Below, in pieces: positions 1-6,224 of a stretch of 35,596 nt of DNA (positions within the stretch are counted from its first letter, which is position 1; each line of letters opens with the position of its first letter). The DNA comes from Streptomyces sp. SID9727 (lineage in GTDB: Bacteria; Actinomycetota; Actinomycetes; Streptomycetales; Streptomycetaceae), in NCBI RefSeq assembly GCF_010550605.1, contig NZ_JAAGNI010000194.1:1-35596 (forward strand). Reading direction: 5' to 3'. The notes beneath the pieces are model-generated. The model did no database searches, was not told the origin of the DNA, and saw only the letters and a list, made by a program, of their open reading frames with translations. Both the position numbers and the translations under genes were made by a program.

Positions 1-272
1 CGTCCGACGCGCCCGTGCCGGTGGGGCGGCGCCGCGTGCTGGAGCGCGTGGACGGGGTGCGTACGGCCACCGGCATCGCGCAGGAGCTCGGCAGGTCCGC
101 GTTCCACGTCCTGGTCGACCTGCGGCGGCTCGCGGCGGCCGGTCTGGTCGAGCCGGTGCCGCCTGCGGCCCCGGGCGCCCCGGACCCGGGCCGGACCGCG
201 TTCCCCGAGGTCACGGCCGACCCCGACGTCGCCCTGCTGCGCCGGCTCCGAGACGCATTGGAGGCCCTGTGA
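1..272 (+). CDS. Hypothetical protein, C-terminal part, winged-helix-like (5' cut by window)
   Basis: The reading frame is open from the window edge (first full codon at 3) to TGA at 270-272, so only the last ~90 residues are seen. The part around GRRRVLERVDGVRTATGIA and the following VLVDLRRLAAAGLVEP has the look of a small winged-helix module, in which a 'genus of helices' separates short loops. Such modules close many actinobacterial proteins encoded beside roadblock genes. The stop overlaps a possible GTG start (GTGA at 269-272) of the next frame, and the better start of the next gene is only 38 bp away. The gene therefore probably forms an operon with the two roadblock genes. Function unknown; the missing N-terminus would decide the family. 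Confidence 0.6.
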   Translation, partial: SDAPVPVGRRRVLERVDGVRTATGIAQELGRSAFHVLVDLRRLAAAGLVEPVPPAAPGAPDPGRTAFPEVTADPDVALLRRLRDALEAL

Positions 273-310
273 TACGCGCGCTCAGACAGCGTGCCGGAAG
301 GAGACAGCTG

Positions 311-766
311 ATGGTGCCCGAAGCCGAAGCGCAGGACGTCCTCGCCGAGCTCCAGCGGTTACGGGCACGGGTCCCGCTCCTCTCCGGCGCCCTGGCGGCC
401 AGCACCGACGGGCTCGTCCTGGCGCACGACACCCCGGGCGTCGAGGCCGAGGGGGTCGCCGCGCTCACCGCCGCCGCGCTCGGCGTCGCGATCCGGATGA
501 CCGAGGCGACCGGGCGCAACGGCTTCCGCGAGCTCCTCGTACGCGGCGAGACGGGCTACATCGCGACGTACGCGGCAGGGTCCCAGGCCGTCCTGACCCT
601 GCTCGCCGAGGACCGGATCAACGTCGGCCGCCTCCATCTGGAGGGCCGCCGGGCCGGCTCCCGTGTCGGCGAACTGATCGACCGCGCCCTGGCCCGGGCC
701 CCGCAGCCGGCCCCCGCGCCACGCGCCCCGCAGCAGCCGGGCGCCCTGCCGCAACGCCCGACCTGA
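311..766 (+). CDS. Roadblock/LC7 domain protein with a TTA codon
   Basis: The protein has 151 residues. ATG at 311 is chosen because GGAAGGAG at 296-303 lies 7 nt upstream. An in-frame GTG at 269, overlapping the stop of the previous gene, is the alternative. Residues ~5-115 look like the roadblock/LC7 fold: an amphipathic N-terminal helix, then a self-test strand (ALAASTDGLVLA), a helix rich in Ala, and the strand YIATYAAGSQAVLTLLAE. The C-terminus is Pro/Ala-rich. Family members act as GTPase partners or regulators (MglB type) and in Streptomyces occur with signalling operons. Codon 17 (359-361) is TTA, read only by the bldA tRNA, which is encoded at 13601-13686 of this window. Translation is therefore expected to depend on bldA. 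The partner GTPase or kinase is not in view. Confidence 0.75.
   Translation: MVPEAEAQDVLAELQRLRARVPLLSGALAASTDGLVLAHDTPGVEAEGVAALTAAALGVAIRMTEATGRNGFRELLVRGETGYIATYAAGSQAVLTLLAEDRINVGRLHLEGRRAGSRVGELIDRALARAPQPAPAPRAPQQPGALPQRPT
359..361 (+). other. In-frame TTA codon (bldA-dependent leucine)
   Basis: Read from ATG 311 the codons run GAG CTC CAG CGG TTA CGG, so the TTA is codon 17 (codon 31 from the alternative GTG 269). TTA is the rarest codon in Streptomyces and is decoded only by bldA tRNA-Leu(UAA). By eye I found no other in-frame TTA in any gene of the window. Confidence 0.85.
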
Positions 767-847
767 GCCCACTGACGTCTCGCGCACCACCCGCACCACG
801 CAACGGAACCGGCCGCAGTGGCCGGTCAGAGAAAGGGAGCACCACTC

Positions 848-1222
848 ATGGCGAACACCGAAGCGTCACTGAAGGAAGCGATGTCGTCCATCGAGGGCAC
901 CACCGGTGTCGCCCTCGTCGACTACACGAGCGGCATGGCGCTGGGCACGCTCGGCGGCGGCAAGGACTTCAACCTGGAGGTCGCGGCGGCCGGCAACACC
1001 GACGTCGTACGCGCCAAGCTCCGCACCATGGAGCACCTGGGCATCAAGGACGAGATCGAGGACATCCTCATCACCCTGGGCACCCAGTACCACCTGATCC
1101 GCCTCCTCAAGACCCGCGGCAACAACGGCCTGTTCCTCTACCTGGTCCTCGACGCCGGCCGGGCGAACCTGGCGATGGCCCGCCACCAGCTGAAGAAGAT
1201 CGAGGCGGACCTGGAGGTCTGA
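848..1222 (+). CDS. Roadblock-like conserved small protein
   Basis: The protein has 124 residues. ATG 848 is preceded by AAAGGGAG about 8 nt upstream; the in-frame start at 818 has no ribosome site. The sequence begins with a helix (EASLKEAMSSIEG), then a strand-turn-strand GVALVDYTSGMALGTLGGG, a central helix and two further strands ending NNGLFLYLVLD. This order is that of a compact roadblock/LC7 domain, close in size to single-domain MglB-like proteins. It lies 81 bp after the TTA-containing roadblock gene in the same direction, so the two may form a heterodimer or act in the same signalling complex. It has no TTA codon. Fold is moderately sure, function unknown. Confidence 0.7.
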   Translation: MANTEASLKEAMSSIEGTTGVALVDYTSGMALGTLGGGKDFNLEVAAAGNTDVVRAKLRTMEHLGIKDEIEDILITLGTQYHLIRLLKTRGNNGLFLYLVLDAGRANLAMARHQLKKIEADLEV

Positions 1223-1240
1223 GGCAGCGGCTCCGCCGCC

Positions 1241-1269
1241 GGGGCGGGACCGGGGTCCGGTCCCGCCCC
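1241..1269. terminator. Bidirectional hairpin terminator
   Basis: A perfect 13-bp GC-rich inverted repeat (1241-1253 with 1257-1269) with a 3-nt loop lies 18 bp after the roadblock gene and 5 bp beyond the end of the convergent RpiR gene. It can stop both transcripts. Confidence 0.8.
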
Positions 1270-1274
1270 ACGCG

Positions 1275-2120
1275 CTACTCCACGAACAGCCCCCGCGCCG
1301 CCGCCCCCGCGTCGAACTCCTCCAGGCGGGCCTGGGCGTCGGGCAGGGCGTCGCACATGGCCTCCAGGAGGACCCGGCCCAGCAGCATCGGGGCGCAGGC
1401 GGTGTCGAAGGCGAGGCCGGTGCCCACGGCAGCCGGGATGAGCAGGTCGCTGTGGCGGGCCACCGGCGCGAACGCGGAGTCGGCCACCGACACCACGGTG
1501 AGCCCCTGGCCGCGCGCGTACGCGAGGGCGTCCACGACCTCGCGCGGGTGGCGGGGCAGGGCGAAGCAGATCAGCGCCGTCGCCCCGGCCCGTCGGGCGG
1601 CGTCGATCCGGTCGTGCAGCATGCTGCCGCCCTCGTCGAGCACCCGCACGTCCGGGTGCACCTTCGCCGCGAAGTACCCGAACCCGCGCGCCTGCGAGGA
1701 CGCCGCACGCAGGCCCAGCACCGGCAGCGGACGGGACGCGGCGAGCAGTCGGCCCGCCCGCTCGACGGGCCCCGGGTCGGCGAGGAGCTCGGCCAGGTGG
1801 CGCAGGTTCTCGATCTCCCCGAGCACCGCCTGCTGGTACTCGTTGTACGTCTCGCCGCCCTCGCCCGCCTCCGACCCGGCCGGGGCGACCTCGCGCAGGT
1901 GCTTGCGCAGCGCGGGGTAGCCGTCGAATCCGAGCGCGACGGCGAACCGGGTGACGGAGGGCTGGCTGACCCCGGCCAGCTCTGCCAGTTCGACGCTGGA
2001 GAGGAACGGGGCGTCTCCGGCCCTGCGCACCATCGAGTGCGCGATGCGCCGCTGCGTGGGCGTGAGCCGGCGCCCCTCGAACAGCTCCTGCAACCGCGCG
2101 GCCGGGCTGCTCCCGCTCAT
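1275..2120 (-). CDS. MurR/RpiR family transcriptional regulator (HTH + SIS)
   Basis: The protein has 281 residues. The start ATG at 2120 has AGGGGACAGG directly upstream. Residues ~1-77 form the HTH_6 domain, with the recognition part VELAELAGVSQPSVTRFAVALGF near 43-66. Residues ~125-255 are a SIS sugar-phosphate isomerase-like domain (PVLGLRAASSQARGFGYFAAK). Members sense sugar phosphates and control sugar or amino-sugar genes. No catabolic gene stands next to it: downstream is the convergent roadblock gene and upstream is the sigma factor unit. The target is therefore not evident, apart from possible autoregulation at 2164-2175. Family assignment is firm. Confidence 0.88.
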   Translation of the reverse strand: MSGSSPAARLQELFEGRRLTPTQRRIAHSMVRRAGDAPFLSSVELAELAGVSQPSVTRFAVALGFDGYPALRKHLREVAPAGSEAGEGGETYNEYQQAVLGEIENLRHLAELLADPGPVERAGRLLAASRPLPVLGLRAASSQARGFGYFAAKVHPDVRVLDEGGSMLHDRIDAARRAGATALICFALPRHPREVVDALAYARGQGLTVVSVADSAFAPVARHSDLLIPAAVGTGLAFDTACAPMLLGRVLLEAMCDALPDAQARLEEFDAGAAARGLFVE

Positions 2121-2163
2121 CCTGTCCCCTCGGTAGATCCGCCGCGCCGCGGCCCGGCGCCGA

Positions 2164-2199
2164 CGAATCCATTCAGCCAGCAAGGTGTCTGCATGTCCA
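2164..2199 (-). promoter_or_regulatory. Candidate RpiR promoter and operator
   Basis: On the minus strand TGGACA (2194-2199) and CTGAAT (2171-2176) are separated by 17 bp. The -10 overlaps an inverted repeat, TGAAT-GG-ATTCG (2164-2175), and CTGCAT-N6-ATGCAG (2189-2206) overlaps the -35. The repeats are visible; the role as promoter and operator is inference. Confidence 0.3.
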
Positions 2200-2215
2200 T
2201 ATGCAGCCGGGCCGG

Positions 2216-2905
2216 TCAGCCGGCGGGCGTGCCGTGCAGCACCTCCTCGACCGACACCCAGGACTTCCACCGCCTCACGGTGACCCGGAGCGTCCGGCCG
2301 TCGTCCACCGTGCCGGACCACACCGTGCTGCCCTCCTCCCTCTCCCGCGCGGTCGGCGACGCGGAGTGCAGCCCGCACCGCTCCATCGCCCCGCGCAGGG
2401 CCGTCACCTGGGACCGGGCGGACGTGATGGCCTCGTACTCGATGATCCGGTGCTGGGCCAAGGCGTGGCCGCTGCCCGCGTAGAGCAGGGAGTACCGCTG
2501 CTGGCCCGGCTCGTCCGCCGGGACGAAGGAGGCGGGGCAGGCACCGTCGAGCCCCACCTGGGGCAGGGCGTCGCTACGCGGTCCGGCGCCCCCGGGAAGG
2601 CTCGCGGCCTCCTTCCAGTGCCAGGTCGCGTACCCCGGGAGCTCGTCGGCCCGGCGCATCACGACCTCTCCGTCCGCCGTCCGGAAGGGGTTGGCCGTCG
2701 TGGTGGTGACCGTCTGCCGGGCCTCGGGCCCGTCCGCCGGGAGGAGCAGGCCCCACGCTCCGGCCGCCGCCAGGACGAGCGCGCCCGCCGCGCCTCCCCG
2801 GACCGCACGGGCGCGGGTGCGCCGCCGCTGCCCCCGGGCGCGGATGTCCTCGGCGCCGGGCAGCCGTATGGCGACGTCCTCGATCAGGTCCTCGACCTCA
2901 GCCAT
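2216..2905 (-). CDS. Membrane protein coupled to ECF sigma factor, possible anti-sigma or co-regulator
   Basis: The protein has 229 residues. ATG at 2905 lies inside the end of the sigma gene (ATGGCTGA, 8-nt overlap), a sign of translational coupling. Residues 1-34 are cytoplasmic and end in an Arg-rich stop signal (RARGQRRRTRARAVR). One transmembrane helix follows at ~37-56. The rest (~170 residues) is extracytoplasmic and has two Cys residues (DGACPAS and MERCGLH) that could form a disulfide. No ZAS zinc motif (HxxxCxxC) is present, and the N-terminal part is short for a classical anti-sigma domain. It may be a diverged membrane partner of the SigE-family factor. Role inferred from the overlap only. 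Confidence 0.65.
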   Translation of the reverse strand: MAEVEDLIEDVAIRLPGAEDIRARGQRRRTRARAVRGGAAGALVLAAAGAWGLLLPADGPEARQTVTTTTANPFRTADGEVVMRRADELPGYATWHWKEAASLPGGAGPRSDALPQVGLDGACPASFVPADEPGQQRYSLLYAGSGHALAQHRIIEYEAITSARSQVTALRGAMERCGLHSASPTAREREEGSTVWSGTVDDGRTLRVTVRRWKSWVSVEEVLHGTPAG

Positions 2906-3455
2906 GCCGCACCCGCCCCTTCCGCTCCGCCGCACTCCGTACCGTCATCTGGCGCCCCGTCACGGCCGGGGTGTCGGCGAGCCTTTCGCCGAGGATCCTG
3001 CGGGCCCGGTGCAGCCGGGTCCGTACCGCGCCGTTCGACGCCCCCGTCTCCCGGGCCACCTCCTCCACGGGCAGGCCGAGCATGTGGTGCAGCACCACCG
3101 CCTGCCGCTGGTCCCTGTTCAGCTCCTCCAGCGCGCCCATCAGCGCCACCCGGTCCTCGGAGAGCCCGGGCACGTCGGCCGGTGCCCCGTGCCGGAAGTG
3201 CGCCCGCAGTCTTCCGCGCGTCCGGCGCCAGGTGCTGATCGACAGCCGCACCGCCACGGTCCGCACCCACGGGAGCGGGTCGCCGGTGGCGGACACCTTG
3301 TCCCACCGCTGCCAGGCCCGCACATACGCCTCCTGCACCGCGTCCTCCGCCTCCCCCAGATCGCCCGTCATCGCGTACACCGTGGCGACCAGGCGTTTGG
3401 CGGTCGCCGCGTAGAACGCGTCGAACGCCTCCACATCCTCACTGCCTGCCGTCAT
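2898..3455 (-). CDS. SigE-family ECF RNA polymerase sigma factor
   Basis: The protein has 185 residues. Start ATG 3455 is chosen because region 2 begins right after it (DVEAFDAFYAATAKRLVATVYAM); a G-rich tract is its only ribosome site. Region 2 spans ~8-75, with the core-binding DLGEAEDAVQEAYVRAW. Region 4 spans ~105-160, with a helix-turn-helix at LPVEEVARETGASNGAVRTRL. It lacks region 3, as ECF factors do. It overlaps the membrane-protein gene, so the two should be made together. Expected to direct a small regulon, possibly including its own promoter (see 3529-3556). The signal is unknown. Confidence 0.88.
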   Translation of the reverse strand: MTAGSEDVEAFDAFYAATAKRLVATVYAMTGDLGEAEDAVQEAYVRAWQRWDKVSATGDPLPWVRTVAVRLSISTWRRTRGRLRAHFRHGAPADVPGLSEDRVALMGALEELNRDQRQAVVLHHMLGLPVEEVARETGASNGAVRTRLHRARRILGERLADTPAVTGRQMTVRSAAERKGRVRHG

Positions 3456-3528
3456 GGCCCCCCGTCCGTCTTCTCGTCCTGCCCGAGTACTGCGCCTGTT
3501 GCTGCCTCTGTCACTGCCTCTCACCAGT

Positions 3529-3556
3529 TACACGCCCGGGCGCACGCGGATGTTAC
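3529..3556 (-). promoter_or_regulatory. Candidate ECF-type autoregulated promoter
   Basis: Upstream of the sigma gene the minus strand reads GTAAC (3552-3556), 17 bp, then CGTGTA (3529-3534). This resembles the GGAAC / CGT pattern of ECF sigma promoters but differs at one -35 base. Activity by the adjacent sigma factor is inference. Confidence 0.3.
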
Positions 3557-3631
3557 GGACGACTTTCACGAACGCACGGACGGCCCCGGAACCCGGGGGC
3601 TAGCCCCACTGCCCCGGCCGCCTCGGCTCCG

Positions 3632-3644
3632 TACCGTGAGAACC
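3632..3644 (+). promoter_or_regulatory. Candidate leaderless promoter -10
   Basis: TACCGT (3632-3637) followed by 7 nt and then ATG 3645. No ribosome site precedes the ATG. The same layout, a TAnnnT box exactly 7 nt before the start codon, is seen at 5023-5035, which supports leaderless starts at both. Confidence 0.4.
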
Positions 3645-4070
3645 ATGGACGCACCCGACACCGAGCTCGACAGGGAGCTCAAGGCGACTTTGCAGGCCCG
3701 CGGTGAGCTGGGGGCCGACTACGACTCCGCGCTCGTGGAATCGTTCCTGGAGAAGGTGGAGCAGCGGCTCGACGCCACGCTCGACCGCAGGGTCCGGCGG
3801 CACCTCGCCGAGGAGCGGACCGCCGTCGCGCGGGGCGCGCGCACCCCTGACCGGCCGCTGGGGAACTTCGGCGAGCGCTACGGCTTCGGCGTGGTCTCCC
3901 TGGTCCTGGCCGTCCCGCTGTCCGCGATCGGCGCCGCGCAGGCGGGCATCGGCGGGCTCGTCGTGGCCTGGCTCGGGATCGTCGGCGTCAACATGTTCCA
4001 GACCGGCCACGGCAGGCGGCTGTTCCGGGGCCGCGCGGAGGGGCGGACGACCTCCGACTGGGAGGGCTGA
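3645..4070 (+). CDS. Small integral membrane protein with N-terminal coiled coil
   Basis: The protein has 141 residues. ATG 3645 is the first residue of a sensible protein, and no ribosome site is present, so a leaderless transcript is likely. Residues ~5-60 are charged and helical (ELDRELKATLQARGEL, then FLEKVEQRLDATLDRRVRR), a probable short coiled coil. Two transmembrane helices follow at ~78-98 and ~100-120. The C-terminus is basic and cytoplasmic. No domain of known function is recognised; proteins of this layout are common in Streptomyces. It is divergent from the ECF sigma gene and converges on the short-chain dehydrogenase gene. Confidence 0.7.
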   Translation: MDAPDTELDRELKATLQARGELGADYDSALVESFLEKVEQRLDATLDRRVRRHLAEERTAVARGARTPDRPLGNFGERYGFGVVSLVLAVPLSAIGAAQAGIGGLVVAWLGIVGVNMFQTGHGRRLFRGRAEGRTTSDWEG

Positions 4071-4128
4071 GCCGCACGCCCCGGGAGGGCCGAACCCCCA
4101 TCGGGAGGGCCCGCGATAAGCCCGAGCC

Positions 4129-4890
4129 TCACGCCTGGCGGGTCGGCAGCACGACCAGCTGACGCAGGTTGACGTGGCGGGCGCGGCTCGTGGTGTACGC
4201 GATGAGGTCGGCGATCTCGTCGGACGAGAGGCCGCCCAGCGCCTCGAACATGCCGTCCAGCTGCCCGCTCAGCTCCGCGTTGTCGACGTGCCCGGCCAGC
4301 TCCGAGTCGGTGAGGCCGGGCTCGATGTTGGTGACGCGGACGTCGCGCGGGCCGAGTTCGGTGCGCAGCGAGGCCGACAGGTAGGTGAGCGCGGCCTTGG
4401 TGGCGCCGTAGACGGCGTAGTTGGGGAACGTGATGTGCGCGCCGATCGAGGAGATGTTGACCAGATCGGCGGTGCGGCCGTCGGCGGCGACCGCCACCAG
4501 GTCCGCGGTGAAGGCCCGGATGACGCGCAGCGCACCGGCCACATTGGTGTCGAGCATCCGCTGCCACTCGTCCGCGCGCCCCGCGTCCACGGGGTTCGGC
4601 AGCATCACCCCGGCCGCGTTGACGACCAGGTCCACCCGGCCGAACGCGGCGTGCACCCGGTCCGCCGCCGCGTCCACGGACGCCTGGTCGGTGATGTCGG
4701 CGGCGACGGCGAGGGCCTGACCGCCGTCCGCGGTGATCTTCGCGGCCAGCTCCTCCAGCCGGCCAGCGCGGCGGGCCAGCAAGGCCACCCGTACACCCTG
4801 CGCGGCGAGCAGCCGGGCGGTCGCCGCGCCCATGCCGCTGGCGGCTCCGGTGATGACGGCGGTGCGGTCGGCGAGGTTCTCGTACGGCAT
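4129..4890 (-). CDS. SDR family NAD(P)-dependent oxidoreductase
   Basis: The protein has 253 residues, the usual size of a classical short-chain dehydrogenase. ATG 4890 has GGGAG about 8 nt upstream. The cofactor loop is TGAASGMG (14-21), NAAG is at 91-94, catalytic Ser is at 147/148, and the Tyr161-X3-Lys165 pair is in YGATK. The C-terminal part (HVNLRQLVVLPTRQA) fits the clade of ydfG-like serine/3-hydroxy acid dehydrogenases often encoded opposite MmyB-type regulators. It is divergent from such a regulator here, and the 145-bp gap has a shared inverted repeat, so the regulator very likely controls it. Substrate unknown. Confidence 0.9.
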   Translation of the reverse strand: MPYENLADRTAVITGAASGMGAATARLLAAQGVRVALLARRAGRLEELAAKITADGGQALAVAADITDQASVDAAADRVHAAFGRVDLVVNAAGVMLPNPVDAGRADEWQRMLDTNVAGALRVIRAFTADLVAVAADGRTADLVNISSIGAHITFPNYAVYGATKAALTYLSASLRTELGPRDVRVTNIEPGLTDSELAGHVDNAELSGQLDGMFEALGGLSSDEIADLIAYTTSRARHVNLRQLVVLPTRQA

Positions 4891-4981
4891 GGGGTGCTCC
4901 CTGGTGTGGTGTGGCGGCCGGTGTTCCGGCTCGGGCTCCACCCTGCTCCGGGGGGCGCCGCCCACCCAGGGACGCGTTGTT

Positions 4982-5002
4982 CCTGGGTCTGCCAGTACCA
5001 GG
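4982..5002. promoter_or_regulatory. Candidate operator between SDR and regulator genes
   Basis: Inverted repeat CCTGG-N11-CCAGG (4982-4986 with 4998-5002); the outer 8 bases match at 6 of 8 positions. It lies between the divergent SDR and MmyB/MltR-type regulator genes and overlaps the -35 area of the regulator. Regulators of this family are known to sit opposite SDR genes with a conserved motif between them; this site as the motif is inference. Confidence 0.45.
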
Positions 5003-5022
5003 CTGGGCGAAAGCCGTTCTCC

Positions 5023-5035
5023 TACGATCGGGACC
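5023..5035 (+). promoter_or_regulatory. Candidate leaderless promoter -10 of regulator gene
   Basis: TACGAT (5023-5028) is followed by 7 nt and ATG 5036, so the transcript should begin at or next to the start codon. No Shine-Dalgarno sequence is present. Confidence 0.5.
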
Positions 5036-5881
5036 ATGGACGGCGAACTCGGAGATTTCCTGCGCTCACGGCGTGCCCGCATCAGCCCCGAGGACGTGGG
5101 GCTCAACTCGTACGGCCGCAGGCGTGTTCCGGGGCTGCGGCGCGAGGAGGTGGCGCAGCTCGCCGGGGTGAGCGTCGACTACTACATCCGGCTGGAGCAG
5201 GGGCGCGGGCCCAGCGTCTCGGACGCGGTGCTCGACGCGATAGCCCGGGTGCTCCGCCTCGACGGAACGGAGCACGCGTACCTGCGGACGGTGGCGCGGC
5301 CCAAGGCCCGCAAGGAGGCACGCCCCTCGGTGCGCCGGGTGCGCCCGGGGCTGCGGCTGCTGCTCGACATGTTCGACCGGGCGCCCGCCTTCGTGCTCGG
5401 CCGCCGGATGGACGTGCTGGCGTGGAACGCGCTGGGGGACGCCCTCTCCGGCTTCTCCGGGATGCCGGCCGCGGAGCGGAACATGCCGCGCCAGGCGTTC
5501 CTGGCTCCGGGGGCGCGCGAGCTGTATCCGGACTGGCCGGCGGTGGCGGCGGAGACGGTCGCGCATCTGCGGCTGGACGCGGGGCTGCACCCGGACGACA
5601 AGGAGCTCGCGGCGCTGGTGGGTGAGCTGTCGCTGAAGAGCGAGGACTTCCGCCGGCTCTGGGCGGACCACCAGGTGAAGGCGAAGACGTACGGGGTGAA
5701 GCGGATGGCCCACCCCGTGGTGGGCGCGCTGACCCTGCCGTACGAGACGCTGGCGGTGCCCGGCGAGCCGGATCTCTCGCTGGTCGTCTACACCCCGGAG
5801 CCGGGTTCGGAGACCGCCGAGCGCATCGCCCTGCTGGCGAGCTGGGCGGCGGACGGAAGCACGCCCGAGCCGCACGCGTAG
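5036..5881 (+). CDS. XRE-family regulator with MmyB/MltR-type ligand domain
   Basis: The protein has 281 residues. The N-terminal ~75 residues are an XRE helix-turn-helix with the family signature VPGLRREEVAQLAGVS, then DYYIRLEQGRG. Residues ~100-270 are the MmyB-like ligand-binding domain (VLGRRMDVLAWNALGDAL; later DFRRLWADHQVK, and HPVVGALTLPYETL). This domain has a PAS-like fold and, in structures of the family, a fatty-acid-like ligand. It is divergent from an SDR gene, the usual setting, and probably represses it until a ligand binds. Its stop TAG (5879-5881) lies inside the first unit of a 34-bp tandem repeat. Family firm, ligand unknown. Confidence 0.9.
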   Translation: MDGELGDFLRSRRARISPEDVGLNSYGRRRVPGLRREEVAQLAGVSVDYYIRLEQGRGPSVSDAVLDAIARVLRLDGTEHAYLRTVARPKARKEARPSVRRVRPGLRLLLDMFDRAPAFVLGRRMDVLAWNALGDALSGFSGMPAAERNMPRQAFLAPGARELYPDWPAVAAETVAHLRLDAGLHPDDKELAALVGELSLKSEDFRRLWADHQVKAKTYGVKRMAHPVVGALTLPYETLAVPGEPDLSLVVYTPEPGSETAERIALLASWAADGSTPEPHA

Positions 5882-5946
5882 AGCAGACGGGAGCACGCCC
5901 GAGCCCCACGCGTAGAGCAGACGGAAGCACGCCCGAGCCCCACGCG
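5852..5946. repeat. 34-bp tandem repeat spanning the regulator stop codon
   Basis: Units 5852-5885 and 5886-5919 differ at two bases; a third partial unit of 27 bp follows (5920-5946). The stop codon TAG is within unit 1 and is copied in unit 2. A period of 34 is not a multiple of three, so the extra copies are not coding in the same frame. Confidence 0.95.
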
Positions 5947-5965
5947 GGGATCGGGGGAACGGTAG

Positions 5966-6024
5966 TCGCGGGGACCGCCGCACCCCCGGTTTCCCAGGGG
6001 GCGGGACGACGGCGGTCCCCGCGA
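5966..6024. terminator. Large hairpin terminator
   Basis: A perfect 15-bp inverted repeat (5966-5980 with 6010-6024) encloses a 29-nt loop that itself contains a C5/G5 inner stem. It lies 85 bp after the regulator gene, and convergent transcripts can use it in both directions. Confidence 0.8.
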
Positions 6025-6185
6025 GGGACGCGGTCCGGGTCAGGGCCGGATGGCGCGTCCGGGCGACGGTGGAGGTCCGGGAGCCGCTCCGTAGTCCGTT
6101 GTCGCCGTTCCGGTGCCGGCGGGTCTCCCCGCCGACACCCACCAATGTGCCCGAGCCGTGTTAAGCGGGTGCTGCGGCCACGTGA

Positions 6186-6215
6186 CGCGCACGTACCGTT
6201 TCCGCGAAGTGCGCG
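6186..6215 (-). terminator. Hairpin after cystathionine beta-synthase gene
   Basis: Inverted repeat of 7 bp (CGCGCAC 6186-6192 with GTGCGCG 6209-6215), loop 16 nt, beginning 9 nt beyond the stop codon. Weaker than the neighbouring hairpin. Confidence 0.5.
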
Positions 6216-6224
6216 CCCACCCGG

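Larger units (their letters stand above)
5882..6224. other. Intergenic region between convergent genes
   Basis: This 343-bp gap holds the tandem repeat tail (to 5946), the large hairpin (5966-6024) and the hairpin after the cystathionine synthase gene (6186-6215). Between 6025 and 6185 I see no open frame with a ribosome site and no other clear signal. Confidence 0.7.

Noticed and set aside
5852..5946. CRISPR-like array
   Set aside because: Tandem units without spacers, fewer than three copies, overlapping a stop codon.
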